Below the pieces are notes generated by a model. That model saw only the letters and a program-made list of their open reading frames with translations, was not told the DNA's origin and did not search any database. Positions 45,543 to 53,581 of a stretch of 64,000 bases of DNA are shown here, one piece after another (positions within the stretch are counted from its first letter, which is position 1; each line of letters begins with the position of its first letter). Location of the stretch: positions 62,001 to 126,000 of the forward strand of contig NC_012982.1 in NCBI RefSeq assembly GCF_000023785.1. The letters are read 5' to 3'. The translations under genes and the position numbers were made by a program. Source of the stretch: Hirschia baltica ATCC 49814 (GTDB taxonomy: Bacteria; Pseudomonadota; Alphaproteobacteria; Caulobacterales; Hyphomonadaceae).

Positions 45543-46136
45543 ATGAAGTCTTTGATTGCTGCCAGTTTTTTATCCTTTGCTATGGTTATGCCTGCTTTGG
45601 CTGCACCGCGACTTGGGAGTGAAGCTCCTGATTTTGAAGCTGTTTCTACCAATGGAGAGGCAGTAAAATTAAGTGATATTGACGGTGTTGTCGTGCTTGA
45701 ATGGACCAATGATGGTTGTCCCTTTGTCAAGAAACACTATGAATCAGGAAACATGCAAGCCACCCAAAAAACGCTAACTGAGGGCGGTGCTAAATGGATC
45801 ACGATCATTTCTTCTGCTCCAGGTAAGCAGGGATATGTGGATGCAGAAGAAGCCAATTCCATAGCAGCAGAGCATGGCGCAATGCCAGATTATACAATCC
45901 TTGATCCAACAGGTGATATTGGAAAATTGTATAAAGCGCAAACAACACCGCACATGTTTGTTATTGAAGATGGTATTCTTGAATATGCCGGCGCAATAGA
46001 TTCAATCCCATCAGGTAATCCAGCTGACATTGAGCGCGCTGAAAACTATGTATTATCTGCCTTTGCTGACATTCAGGCAGGCAATGAAGTGCAGACCGCG
46101 TCCAGCAAGCCTTATGGGTGTAATGTCAAATATTAA
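45543..46136 (+). CDS. Periplasmic thioredoxin-like (redoxin) protein
   Basis: 197 residues. A signal peptide ends near MPALAAPRL (Ala-x-Ala). The redoxin fold has a single active-site Cys in TNDGCPFVKKHY and a C-terminal Cys in KPYGCNVKY, the pattern of a distinct family of periplasmic thioredoxin-like proteins with a CPF(V/I)KKHY motif. The two Cys may form a disulfide. Substrate unknown. The ribosome-binding site is AAAGGG, 7 nt before the ATG. Confidence 0.85.
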   Translation: MKSLIAASFLSFAMVMPALAAPRLGSEAPDFEAVSTNGEAVKLSDIDGVVVLEWTNDGCPFVKKHYESGNMQATQKTLTEGGAKWITIISSAPGKQGYVDAEEANSIAAEHGAMPDYTILDPTGDIGKLYKAQTTPHMFVIEDGILEYAGAIDSIPSGNPADIERAENYVLSAFADIQAGNEVQTASSKPYGCNVKY

Positions 46137-46162
46137 GGCTAAAAAATGTATTTAGCTCCCTC

Positions 46163-46199
46163 TTGAAGTTTATCGTTTTTCGATATATCTTGACTTCAA
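46163..46199 (+). repeat. Hairpin upstream of the unknown 137-residue gene
   Basis: Outer arms TTGAAGT / ACTTCAA and inner arms TATCG / CGATA can pair, with a T5 loop and an asymmetric internal bulge. It lies 13 bp upstream of the ATG at 46212, just before the AGGAG ribosome-binding site. Could be an operator or a leader hairpin. Confidence 0.3.
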
Positions 46200-46211
46200 T
46201 AGGAGCTATTT

Positions 46212-46625
46212 ATGATGAAAGCCGAACTTATTCGCATTGCCAATGGTGCCATTGATATCAAAGTGGTGACAGACAAAACCATGCATATCCTGCAATGGCG
46301 TCGTCATATGTTTCGCGATGAAGTTTTACTGGATGGAAAGCGTCAACAAGTATCACGCGGACTTATGTGGGGACGCGAGACGATATATGGTCTGGTATTT
46401 GGCCGCGATGAAGACGGAGAAGGCGGTAGCAAGCTGATTTTTACAATCGACTCCCGTCATGATTGGAATTCACTCGATTTGGATGAATATAGTCGTCCGC
46501 GCGGAGTAAGATTAGAAGACGCAGACAATGCGCTTCTTGTGTTTGGAACACTTGATCCCAAGGAAATGGAAAAGCCATCTACTTTTATGGAAGCTTTGAA
46601 GAAAAATTTGGGTATGCAATGGTAA
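46212..46625 (+). CDS. Hypothetical protein
   Basis: 137 residues, unrecognised. The ribosome-binding site AGGAG is 6 nt from the start; a second ATG follows at 46215. It is soluble, without membrane helix or signal. The middle (HILQWRRHMFRDEVLLDGKR) resembles a beta-rich ligand-binding or FAIM-like fold, but only weakly. It ends 6 bp before a terminator, so it is monocistronic. Confidence 0.6.
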   Translation: MMKAELIRIANGAIDIKVVTDKTMHILQWRRHMFRDEVLLDGKRQQVSRGLMWGRETIYGLVFGRDEDGEGGSKLIFTIDSRHDWNSLDLDEYSRPRGVRLEDADNALLVFGTLDPKEMEKPSTFMEALKKNLGMQW

Positions 46626-46630
46626 AATTT

Positions 46631-46668
46631 AAAAGGGCGCAGCGATTATAGCGAGCGCCCTTTTTTAT
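46631..46668. terminator. Bidirectional intrinsic terminator
   Basis: Arms AAGGGCGC / GCGCCCTT with a 14-nt loop and T tracts on both strands, between the hypothetical gene and the convergent cytochrome c gene. Confidence 0.8.
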
Positions 46669-46686
46669 GATTTCAAGTGAATGAAA

Positions 46687-47079
46687 TTATTCACTTTCAG
46701 CTTTGATATAAGCAATAACATTGGCCTGATCTTCGGGTTTTTTAAGGCCTATGAATGCCATTTTATTGCCTTTGATGGCTTTGCGTGGGTTTGCTAGATA
46801 AGCAGAGAGTGTTGCGTCATCCCACACCATTCCTGCCTCACCAGCGGCAATCATTGCTTTGGAATATTTAAAACCTTCACCAGTTCCAGCTGTGCGGCCT
46901 ATAACACCGTTTAGCGCAGGACCGACTTTGCTTTTACCTACAACATTGTGACATGAGACGCACTTTTTGAAGACTTTTGCGCCAGCAACTGGATCGCCCT
47001 CTGCAAAAGCCTGCCCTGACACTGTACCAAAAAGTGAAATAGCTGTGATGATGAATGAGGCGGTTTTTAATGTTTTCAT
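46687..47079 (-). CDS. Class I soluble cytochrome c
   Basis: 130 residues from the ATG at 47079, with GGAAGG 7 nt upstream; an upstream in-frame ATG lacks this. A signal peptide (SGQAFAEGD) precedes the heme motif CVSCH (C40, C43, H44), and a Met ligand lies in KGNKMAFIGLKK. It carries electrons in the periplasm. It is the kind of protein the ccm system matures. Confidence 0.92.
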   Translation of the reverse strand: MKTLKTASFIITAISLFGTVSGQAFAEGDPVAGAKVFKKCVSCHNVVGKSKVGPALNGVIGRTAGTGEGFKYSKAMIAAGEAGMVWDDATLSAYLANPRKAIKGNKMAFIGLKKPEDQANVIAYIKAESE

Positions 47080-47207
47080 GGCGTGGCCTTCCATAGAAAT
47101 ACTGAACATATGTATCTAATATAGTCCGCCTTGCATGTATTGATAATGAATAATGTAGAGATGGTCGTTTCGCCGCAGATATGGCGGATATACCAATGGG
47201 ACACAGA

Positions 47208-49676
47208 TCAGGGATGTGGTTTGCGTTTCACGCCGCGTTGAGGCTTTGCGTTTGCTGGGTCTTCAGGCCAATCATGCTTGGGATAGCGTCCACGCATATC
47301 CTTGCGCATATCTTGATATCCTCCGCTCCAGAAAGCGGTGATATCCTTGGTCATGGCAATTGGGCGCTGGGCAGGCGATAGCAATTCCAAAGTCAGAGGC
47401 ACTTGCCCATTGGCGATAAATGGGTGTTGAGACAAGCCAAAAAATTCTTGTGCTTTGACACTGACCGTAGGGCCTTTTTCTGTGTCGTAATTGATGGAAA
47501 CACTGCGCTCAGTTGGGGTGGTCCAATGAGAGGGGGCAAGGCGATCCATATCAGATATAAGTTGCCAATCAAGCAAGGTTTTGATGGCGGCAATGGCTTT
47601 ACCGTCTGTGATTTTCGAAAAATCTCTTTGGTTTTCAAGGAGTGGGGCTAGCCATTCCTCTGCGCGGTTGTGAATGATTTTCGAAAAATCTTCTGGCCAA
47701 TCTGAGCCAAATTGCGCATTTAAAAAATTAATCCGTGTACTGAATGAATTGATAGCGTCCTGTGCTGGGAGAAGTTTGATTCCATCTTTTTCAAAGGATG
47801 CTAACAGCCCTTTTAGCGCTACTTCACCAATTGGTTTTGACAGGGGTGTTTGAGCCAATGTAATGGCCCCGATACGTGTGACACGACGGGCTGTTAGGCG
47901 ATTTAATTTTGGATCAAAACAGGCAATATCTTCGGTGATTTCACGCCCGATGTCGCGCGCTTCAGCTTCAGAAATCGGGGCTGCGAGGGTGATGCGTAGT
48001 GTGGCGGCTCCGCCTGTGATCTCAGCAATAGCTAACCATGCTTCTCTTGCAAGGGGATCTGCCGCGTCCACTTGAGCGGCGCGGCCATTGGCCATAAGGA
48101 ATTCTCCTACCTTGCCCGGCCGTGCCTTGGCAATTCGGTCGGGAAATCCTTGTGCGATGGTGGCTCCGGCTTCCTCTCTGTTTAAATGAGAATTGGTTTT
48201 TAATGAGGGGTTTGCGGTTTTCGCCCATCTGTTAGCCATATCCCGTATGGCGCGCGCACGTCCTGATTTATCATTGGAAAATTGAGCAAGGCGTTCACGC
48301 GCATCAATGCTTTTCCCGCCTAAACCACGCTCACTTATGAGTGCAGCTATATATGCGGCGAGAGGGATAGTATCAAACTTATCCGCCCCCATCACCATTG
48401 CGGCTAATCTTGGCGGCAATGGAAGATCAGACAACTTAAGGCCGGATGGGGTCGGTTGTCCATTTTCATTAATCGCGCCAAGTTTTTGTAATAGCACAAG
48501 ACTGGCATTCCAGACCCCTTGGGGCGGTGCATCTAGCCAACGCATGGTTGATGGATCGTGTGTGCCCCATCGGGCTAGATCTAGGATGAGATTGGAGAGG
48601 TCTGTATTGGTGATTTCAGGAGAAGGGAAAGCGGGTAGGCCGCGAGTTTCCGCTTCATGCCAAAGGCGATAGCAAACGCCTGGTTCTGTTCTGCCTGCAC
48701 GTCCGCGTCTTTGATCGGCATTGGCACGGGATGCGCGGATCGTTTCAAGGCGAGATGCATTGATGGATGGATCATAACGCGGGACACGCGCAAGACCGGC
48801 ATCAATAACGATACGCACATCTTCAATGGTGAGTGAGCTTTCGGCAATATCGGTTGCTAGAACAATTTTGCGCTTTCCTTTGGGGGGAGGTGAAATTGCA
48901 GCATCTTGTTCTTGTGGCGTGAGACCACCAAAGAGCGGGGTGATGAGGATGTTGTCGTCAATTTGATCTAGGCGTTCGGCTGTGCGTTTGATTTCCATTG
49001 CGCCGGGAAGAAAAGCGAGGATAGAACCGGTTTCGTCCTTTAAGGCTGTGCGGATGGCGGAGGCGACTTCATCTTCAAGGCGCGCATTTTGATTGCGGCC
49101 AAGATAATGCGTCGTGACAGGGTGGGCGCGGCCATCAGACTGGATGAGAGGAGCATTTAAAAATGCAGGCAATCCTTGGGTGTCTAAGGTGGCGGACATG
49201 GGCAGGATGCGTAAATCTTCGCGCAGGGCTTCTTGGGCTTCAAGGGCAAGTGCGAGGCCAAGGTCAGCATCGAGGGAGCGTTCATGGAATTCATCGAATA
49301 TGACTGCGCTAATGCCTGAAAGCTCAGGGTCATCAAGAATCATACGAGTGAAAATACCCTCTGTGATGACTTCAATGCGAGTGGATTTAGAGGTGCGCAC
49401 ATCTAAGCGGGCGCGTAGACCGATTGTTTCTCCAACACTTTCGCCAAGGGTTTGGGCCATACGGGTTGCAGCGGCGCGGGCAGCAATACGGCGTGGCTCA
49501 AGCATGAGAATTTTTCCTGACTGTGCCCAGTCTTCATCCAGCAAAGCAAGCGGAACGCGCGTTGTTTTACCTGCGCCAGGAGGCGCGGCAAGAACAAGGC
49601 GCGTGTGGGAGCGCAAACTGGTTTTGATACTGTCAATGACATCATCAATGGGTAAAGAATAGGAGGTATGACTCAT
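47208..49676 (-). CDS. hrpB: ATP-dependent helicase HrpB
   Basis: 822 residues, full HrpB length. DEAH-family motifs: Walker A APPGAGKTTRVPLALL, DEFH box (FDEFHERS), SATL (MSATLDT), and motif VI QRRGRAGRTEPG. The C-terminal HrpB domain ends in WPEDPANAKPQRG. It is an RNA helicase-like protein of unclear role. It starts 42 bp from the phosphoesterase gene on the same strand. Confidence 0.93.
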   Translation of the reverse strand: MSHTSYSLPIDDVIDSIKTSLRSHTRLVLAAPPGAGKTTRVPLALLDEDWAQSGKILMLEPRRIAARAAATRMAQTLGESVGETIGLRARLDVRTSKSTRIEVITEGIFTRMILDDPELSGISAVIFDEFHERSLDADLGLALALEAQEALREDLRILPMSATLDTQGLPAFLNAPLIQSDGRAHPVTTHYLGRNQNARLEDEVASAIRTALKDETGSILAFLPGAMEIKRTAERLDQIDDNILITPLFGGLTPQEQDAAISPPPKGKRKIVLATDIAESSLTIEDVRIVIDAGLARVPRYDPSINASRLETIRASRANADQRRGRAGRTEPGVCYRLWHEAETRGLPAFPSPEITNTDLSNLILDLARWGTHDPSTMRWLDAPPQGVWNASLVLLQKLGAINENGQPTPSGLKLSDLPLPPRLAAMVMGADKFDTIPLAAYIAALISERGLGGKSIDARERLAQFSNDKSGRARAIRDMANRWAKTANPSLKTNSHLNREEAGATIAQGFPDRIAKARPGKVGEFLMANGRAAQVDAADPLAREAWLAIAEITGGAATLRITLAAPISEAEARDIGREITEDIACFDPKLNRLTARRVTRIGAITLAQTPLSKPIGEVALKGLLASFEKDGIKLLPAQDAINSFSTRINFLNAQFGSDWPEDFSKIIHNRAEEWLAPLLENQRDFSKITDGKAIAAIKTLLDWQLISDMDRLAPSHWTTPTERSVSINYDTEKGPTVSVKAQEFFGLSQHPFIANGQVPLTLELLSPAQRPIAMTKDITAFWSGGYQDMRKDMRGRYPKHDWPEDPANAKPQRGVKRKPHP

Positions 49677-49718
49677 GCCACAGCGATACGCAGGAATGCC
49701 GAGCGCTGCAAGATTGAT

Positions 49719-50429
49719 TTAAGAAACTGGCACTTGCCCGACTTTTTCGCTTGGAAGATCTATGTAGGAAAGAGGGCCGCCTTTGCCGCATCCCGTGTCT
49801 AGGAATATGGCGCGGCGTCCATTCTCTGCGGTGTGCACGAATGGTTGTTCGGCGCGAATGTCATGTCCGACAACCGCAGTTACCCCTTCGGGAAGCTGTT
49901 CGACCCAATCATAATGGCGAACTGGACGTCCCTCTTCATCGCGTTCTCCGCGAACTTCGCCGTAGAGGGCCATATTTTCAATGCGCCGTCTGAGTCGGCT
50001 AAGACTAATGGGTTCGTCAGGGTGTTCAAAATGATATGGGCTTACCGCGCCGTGAGCAAAAACAAATTTGCCCATACGAAGAATGTGTGGCGTGTCAGCG
50101 TAGATTCTAACAAAACGCTCTTTTAGCTCATTGCCGTCTGGTGCGTTACTAATGCCTTTGACAGTGGCAGATAATTCTTTGTTCATTCGGATATTATTGC
50201 CTTTTAGCATCCGATACAATTTGTCATCGTGATTTGAACGCACAAGGTAGGCGCGCCCGGATTCTATCCAATCAAGAGCTAACCTTAACGCACCGGCACT
50301 ATCGGGACCTCTATCTATGAGGTCGCCTAAAAGCATGATGTGGTCGGCGTCTCCGGCAGCCGCTTCCAATGTCTCTGGATGGCCATGAACGTCACCAATG
50401 GCCCGTATATTATTCAACTTAAAGATCAT
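49719..50429 (-). CDS. Serine/threonine-type metallophosphoesterase
   Basis: 236 residues. Metal-binding blocks of the calcineurin-like superfamily are present: GDVHG (AIGDVHGHPETL), GDLIDRG (MLLGDLIDRGPDS), and SNHDD, plus a C-terminal VVGHD. It fits bacterial PrpA/ApaH-like phosphatases. The substrate cannot be told. It lies upstream of hrpB on the same strand and shares a divergent promoter region with the symporter. Confidence 0.9.
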   Translation of the reverse strand: MIFKLNNIRAIGDVHGHPETLEAAAGDADHIMLLGDLIDRGPDSAGALRLALDWIESGRAYLVRSNHDDKLYRMLKGNNIRMNKELSATVKGISNAPDGNELKERFVRIYADTPHILRMGKFVFAHGAVSPYHFEHPDEPISLSRLRRRIENMALYGEVRGERDEEGRPVRHYDWVEQLPEGVTAVVGHDIRAEQPFVHTAENGRRAIFLDTGCGKGGPLSYIDLPSEKVGQVPVS

Positions 50430-50481
50430 GGTTCATTTTGATGCTGTATCATTATAATTGGCAAGAGGCATAATCTATTCC

Positions 50482-50509
50482 TTGACCGCATTTTTTGTAG
50501 ACATATTGT
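50482..50509 (+). promoter_or_regulatory. Likely sigma-70 promoter of the symporter gene
   Basis: TTGACC (50482-50487), 16-bp spacer, TATTGT (50504-50509). It lies 37 bp upstream of the ATG at 50546. Confidence 0.5.
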
Positions 50510-50545
50510 TTAATCTTGATTTTTTTGAGGTGGAGAACCTTCTAT

Positions 50546-51847
50546 ATGGGCGGCTGGCTAAAAATAACGTTGTGGAAACGGGTAATGCTCGGACTTGTTC
50601 TGGGTATTTTATTGGGCCTTGGCCTTCATTACGGGGTTGGTGAAACAGGAATCAACATAGCAACAGATTGGATTTACCCATTTGGGAAAGCTTTTATCAA
50701 TCTGATCAAAATGCTGGTTGTGCCTTTGATTTTTACAACATTGGTTTCAGGTGTGACGGCGATGGGAGATCCAGCAAAACTGGGGTCTCTTGGAGGACGT
50801 GCGCTTGGACTATATATGGGAACAACACTGATTGCTGTAACCATCGGTTTGAGTATAGGCACGCTTGTTCAACCAGGCGCAGGCTTTGATTTGGGGCTTG
50901 TCAGTAAAGATGCGATTGCCGAACAGCAAAGTAAAATTGATAGCTTAGCTGGGGCAACTAAGGGGCTTGGTGAACGTTTGCTTGAGATTATCCCGACCAA
51001 TCCAGTCGCAGCTTTTACTGAAGGAAATACGCTTCAGATAATATTCTTTGCGATCATTTTTGGAGTTGGTTGTCTGCTTGCCAAAGAAGCTGGAAAACCT
51101 ATCGCGACAGCAGTTGAGAGTGCTGCTGATGTGATGATGAAAATCACGCATTTTGTAATGGAGTTGGCACCGTTTGGCGTTTTTGCTCTTATGACATGGG
51201 TGATGGCTAACCAAGGGCTGCAAGTTTTAACAATTCTAGGGAAGATGGTGTTTGCGCATTATCTTGCTTGTAGTTTGCACATGATCATCACGCATGGTGG
51301 TATTGTGAAAGGTATTTTGAAATTACCTTTAATTCGTTTCTTCCGAGGTGTTGTTGACGCTCAAGCCGTTGCTTTTTCCACGTCTTCTTCAAGTGCGACT
51401 TTGCCTGTCACGATTACATGTGCGGAGCAAAATTTAGGTGTTTCAAAGTCGATCGCGTCATCTGTTCTACCGCTTGGAGCGACCATCAATATGGATGGAA
51501 CAGCCTTGTATCAAGGTTTAATCGCTTTGTTTGCCGCTCAGGCTTTTGGTATCCAACTTGATTTGGTGGATTATGCAATGGTCGCGATGACGGCGACATT
51601 AGTGTCTGTTGGAACGGCTGGTATTCCATCTGTTAGCTTATTCCTAGCGACTACGACACTGGCAGTGATTGGGTGTACGCCAGATCAGATTGTGATTGTG
51701 TTGGCTGTTTTATTCCCGTTTGATCGTCTGCTGGATATGATGCGCACGGTCACAAATGTGACTGGTGATGTTGCTGTCGCGGCGACAGTTGCGAAGTGGG
51801 AAGGGGAATTGGACGAAGACACGTTTAAACGCGTTTCTACAGTCTAG
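50546..51847 (+). CDS. Dicarboxylate/amino acid:cation symporter (DAACS family)
   Basis: 433 residues from the ATG at 50546 with GGAG upstream; an in-frame TTG at 50516 is less likely. The glutamate/C4-dicarboxylate symporter fold is shown by the hairpin motif STSSSSATLPVTI, NMDGTALYQG and GTAGIPSVSLFL. It imports dicarboxylic acids such as glutamate, aspartate or C4-dicarboxylates using a cation gradient. The gene is followed by a terminator. Confidence 0.92.
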   Translation: MGGWLKITLWKRVMLGLVLGILLGLGLHYGVGETGINIATDWIYPFGKAFINLIKMLVVPLIFTTLVSGVTAMGDPAKLGSLGGRALGLYMGTTLIAVTIGLSIGTLVQPGAGFDLGLVSKDAIAEQQSKIDSLAGATKGLGERLLEIIPTNPVAAFTEGNTLQIIFFAIIFGVGCLLAKEAGKPIATAVESAADVMMKITHFVMELAPFGVFALMTWVMANQGLQVLTILGKMVFAHYLACSLHMIITHGGIVKGILKLPLIRFFRGVVDAQAVAFSTSSSSATLPVTITCAEQNLGVSKSIASSVLPLGATINMDGTALYQGLIALFAAQAFGIQLDLVDYAMVAMTATLVSVGTAGIPSVSLFLATTTLAVIGCTPDQIVIVLAVLFPFDRLLDMMRTVTNVTGDVAVAATVAKWEGELDEDTFKRVSTV

Positions 51848-51875
51848 TTTTACGCTTATATCTACAAAACAGTGC

Positions 51876-51906
51876 GGCTCTCTATTCATTTAGAGGGCCT
51901 TTTTTT
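51876..51906 (+). terminator. Intrinsic terminator of the symporter gene
   Basis: GGCTCTCTA / TAGAGGGCC with a 6-nt loop and one G-T pair, followed by seven T. Confidence 0.85.
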
Positions 51907-52026
51907 GTTGGTGCGGTATCAGGCGATAATTATATCGTTAGGAATAGAAATTTATTAGATTCACGATGTTGTGAAATGTCATAAATTTTCCCTATATAAA
52001 GAAGGCAAAGCTTTTGCGGTTTAGGG

Positions 52027-52054
52027 TTGACTATACTTAGAATAATTCTAAATA
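52027..52054 (+). promoter_or_regulatory. Peroxiredoxin promoter with ICE-like operator
   Basis: TTGACT (-35, 52027-52032), 16-bp spacer, TAAATA (-10, 52049-52054). The spacer carries the perfect palindrome TTAGAATAATTCTAA (52037-52051), of form TTAGAA-N3-TTCTAA, similar to the Irr iron control element. The operator sits across the promoter, as for a repressor. Confidence 0.6.
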
Positions 52055-52120
52055 AAAAGAGCATGAAATGATAGCTGGCTTCAATACTGAAGTTTAGCTT
52101 AGCAATATGGAGATTTGCAC

Positions 52121-52639
52121 ATGATTGGACGTCAGGTTCCTAAAGTTACTTTCCACACACGTGTACGTGACGAAAGCATTGGTGGTGACAACCCATTCCG
52201 TTGGGAAGACAAAACATCAGATGATTACTTTGCTGGTAAAAAAGTTGTGCTTTTCTCTTTGCCGGGTGCTTTCACACCAACATGTTCAACATACCAATTG
52301 CCAGACTTTGAAAAACTTTTCCCAGAGTTCCAAGCTAAAGGCGTTGATGCAATTTACTGTATGTCTGTGAACGACACATTCGTAATGAACGCATGGGCAA
52401 AAGGCCAAGGCCTTAACAACGTATCTGTGATCCCTGATGGTTCAGGTGAGTTCACACGTAAAATGGGTATGTTGGTCAACAAAGACAATCTTGGTTTTGG
52501 TGCGCGTTCATGGCGTTACGCTGCTATTGTTGACGATGGAAAAGTCACAAAATGGTTCGAAGAGCCAGGCTTTGAAGACAATTGCGGTGAAGACCCTTAT
52601 GGCGAATCTTCACCACAAAACGTTTTGAAAAACCTCTAA
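52121..52639 (+). CDS. Peroxiredoxin (Prx5-type)
   Basis: 172 residues from the ATG at 52121 with GGAG 8 nt upstream. It reduces H2O2 and organic peroxides. The peroxidatic Cys lies in PGAFTPTCSTYQLP, and a second Cys in DAIYCMSVND may resolve the disulfide. Codons look strongly biased toward a narrow set compared with neighbours, suggesting high expression. Its promoter has an ICE-like operator. Confidence 0.93.
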   Translation: MIGRQVPKVTFHTRVRDESIGGDNPFRWEDKTSDDYFAGKKVVLFSLPGAFTPTCSTYQLPDFEKLFPEFQAKGVDAIYCMSVNDTFVMNAWAKGQGLNNVSVIPDGSGEFTRKMGMLVNKDNLGFGARSWRYAAIVDDGKVTKWFEEPGFEDNCGEDPYGESSPQNVLKNL

Positions 52640-52664
52640 GTTTTTCTAATCCAAACTAAAAAAG

Positions 52665-52696
52665 AAGGCGACGGATATGACATCCGTCGCCTTTTT
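52665..52696 (+). terminator. Intrinsic terminator of the peroxiredoxin gene
   Basis: 12-bp arms AAGGCGACGGAT / ATCCGTCGCCTT with a 5-nt loop and a T tract. Confidence 0.9.
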
Positions 52697-52768
52697 AGTG
52701 TGGGTTCTGTCTCGTGGGTGATGAATTGTACGAGGAACCCTGATGGAACTGATTTTGATATGGAAAAA

Positions 52769-53377
52769 TTAGGCTGCTTTTTTGAAGCCGTGTGTTTGAA
52801 TTGTTGGAGCTAGCGCACTTTTCTTGGTTTTTATCTTTTTATTGTCTTGGCGTACATCTAGGCCTTGGGGTGTGTAAGGCGTGAGAAGGCTGTTTAAGCG
52901 TTTAAATTCAGAGATATAATATAACTCCATTGTAAAACGCAGTTCAGTGTCACGCAGGAAAAAGCTAGACGTATTTTTACACTTTTTGATACGCATGGAA
53001 TCGATAGACGGTGAATACCAGCTTGCCAATTCATCAGTCGTTCCGTTGACGCTGATCAGGCGCTTATTCGTCAACGCATATGCCATATTGAAGCGGCGCT
53101 TGCGGTTATTCCAAGCAAATACGGCACCAATGGCGCGTATAGCTGCTAAACTTGCCAAGACACCAAATACAGCATTCATCTGTGGGGGTTGTATGAATAA
53201 GGTTGCGACGACGCCAGCTAATATCGCGATGAAGAAAGCGACATTCTTCCAGTAGAAGGTATTGATTTTGGTATGGATGATTTTTCTATCAGGAAACCCT
53301 GACCAAATGATTGTTTCGTCATCTGCTAAATCGGATTCAACTTTCCCGATCGCGGCATACATTGCCTTCTTACACAT
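52769..53377 (-). CDS. Membrane protein with PH-like domain
   Basis: 202 residues from the ATG at 53377, which has GAGTGAG upstream; an upstream in-frame ATG at 53440 is less likely. Two transmembrane helices (about 43-61 and 67-85) precede a bacterial PH-like domain (ALTNKRLISVNGTTDELASW, RDTELRFTM), as in the bPH2/YdbT-like group. Its tail is basic (KKIKTKKSA). Role unknown. Confidence 0.7.
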   Translation of the reverse strand: MCKKAMYAAIGKVESDLADDETIIWSGFPDRKIIHTKINTFYWKNVAFFIAILAGVVATLFIQPPQMNAVFGVLASLAAIRAIGAVFAWNNRKRRFNMAYALTNKRLISVNGTTDELASWYSPSIDSMRIKKCKNTSSFFLRDTELRFTMELYYISEFKRLNSLLTPYTPQGLDVRQDNKKIKTKKSALAPTIQTHGFKKAA

Positions 53378-53534
53378 TATGCTACTCACTCTACAAAATG
53401 GTTCTACTATTAACCAAGTATTAAGACAGCAAACGCGCAAAATCTAAGAAGGTCAAGGGGCTGTTGGATCTATAATCTCGAGAAGTCTCATATTGTGAAA
53501 AATATTAACGAGAAGATCTTGGCGATAAGGCGTG

Positions 53535-53550
53535 TTTACTTTTTGTTAAC
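53535..53550. promoter_or_regulatory. Near-consensus CtrA-type site
   Basis: TTTA-N7-TTAAC matches the CtrA motif TTAA-N7-TTAAC with one mismatch. It is 158 bp upstream of the PH-like gene start and downstream of the P450 gene. One site alone is weak evidence. Confidence 0.3.
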
Positions 53551-53581
53551 TAGATATTGGGTTCAATTTCAGCAAAATTTA

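Noticed and set aside
53535-53550. Firm CtrA regulation of the PH-like gene
   Set aside because: A single site with one mismatch; listed only as a low-confidence site.
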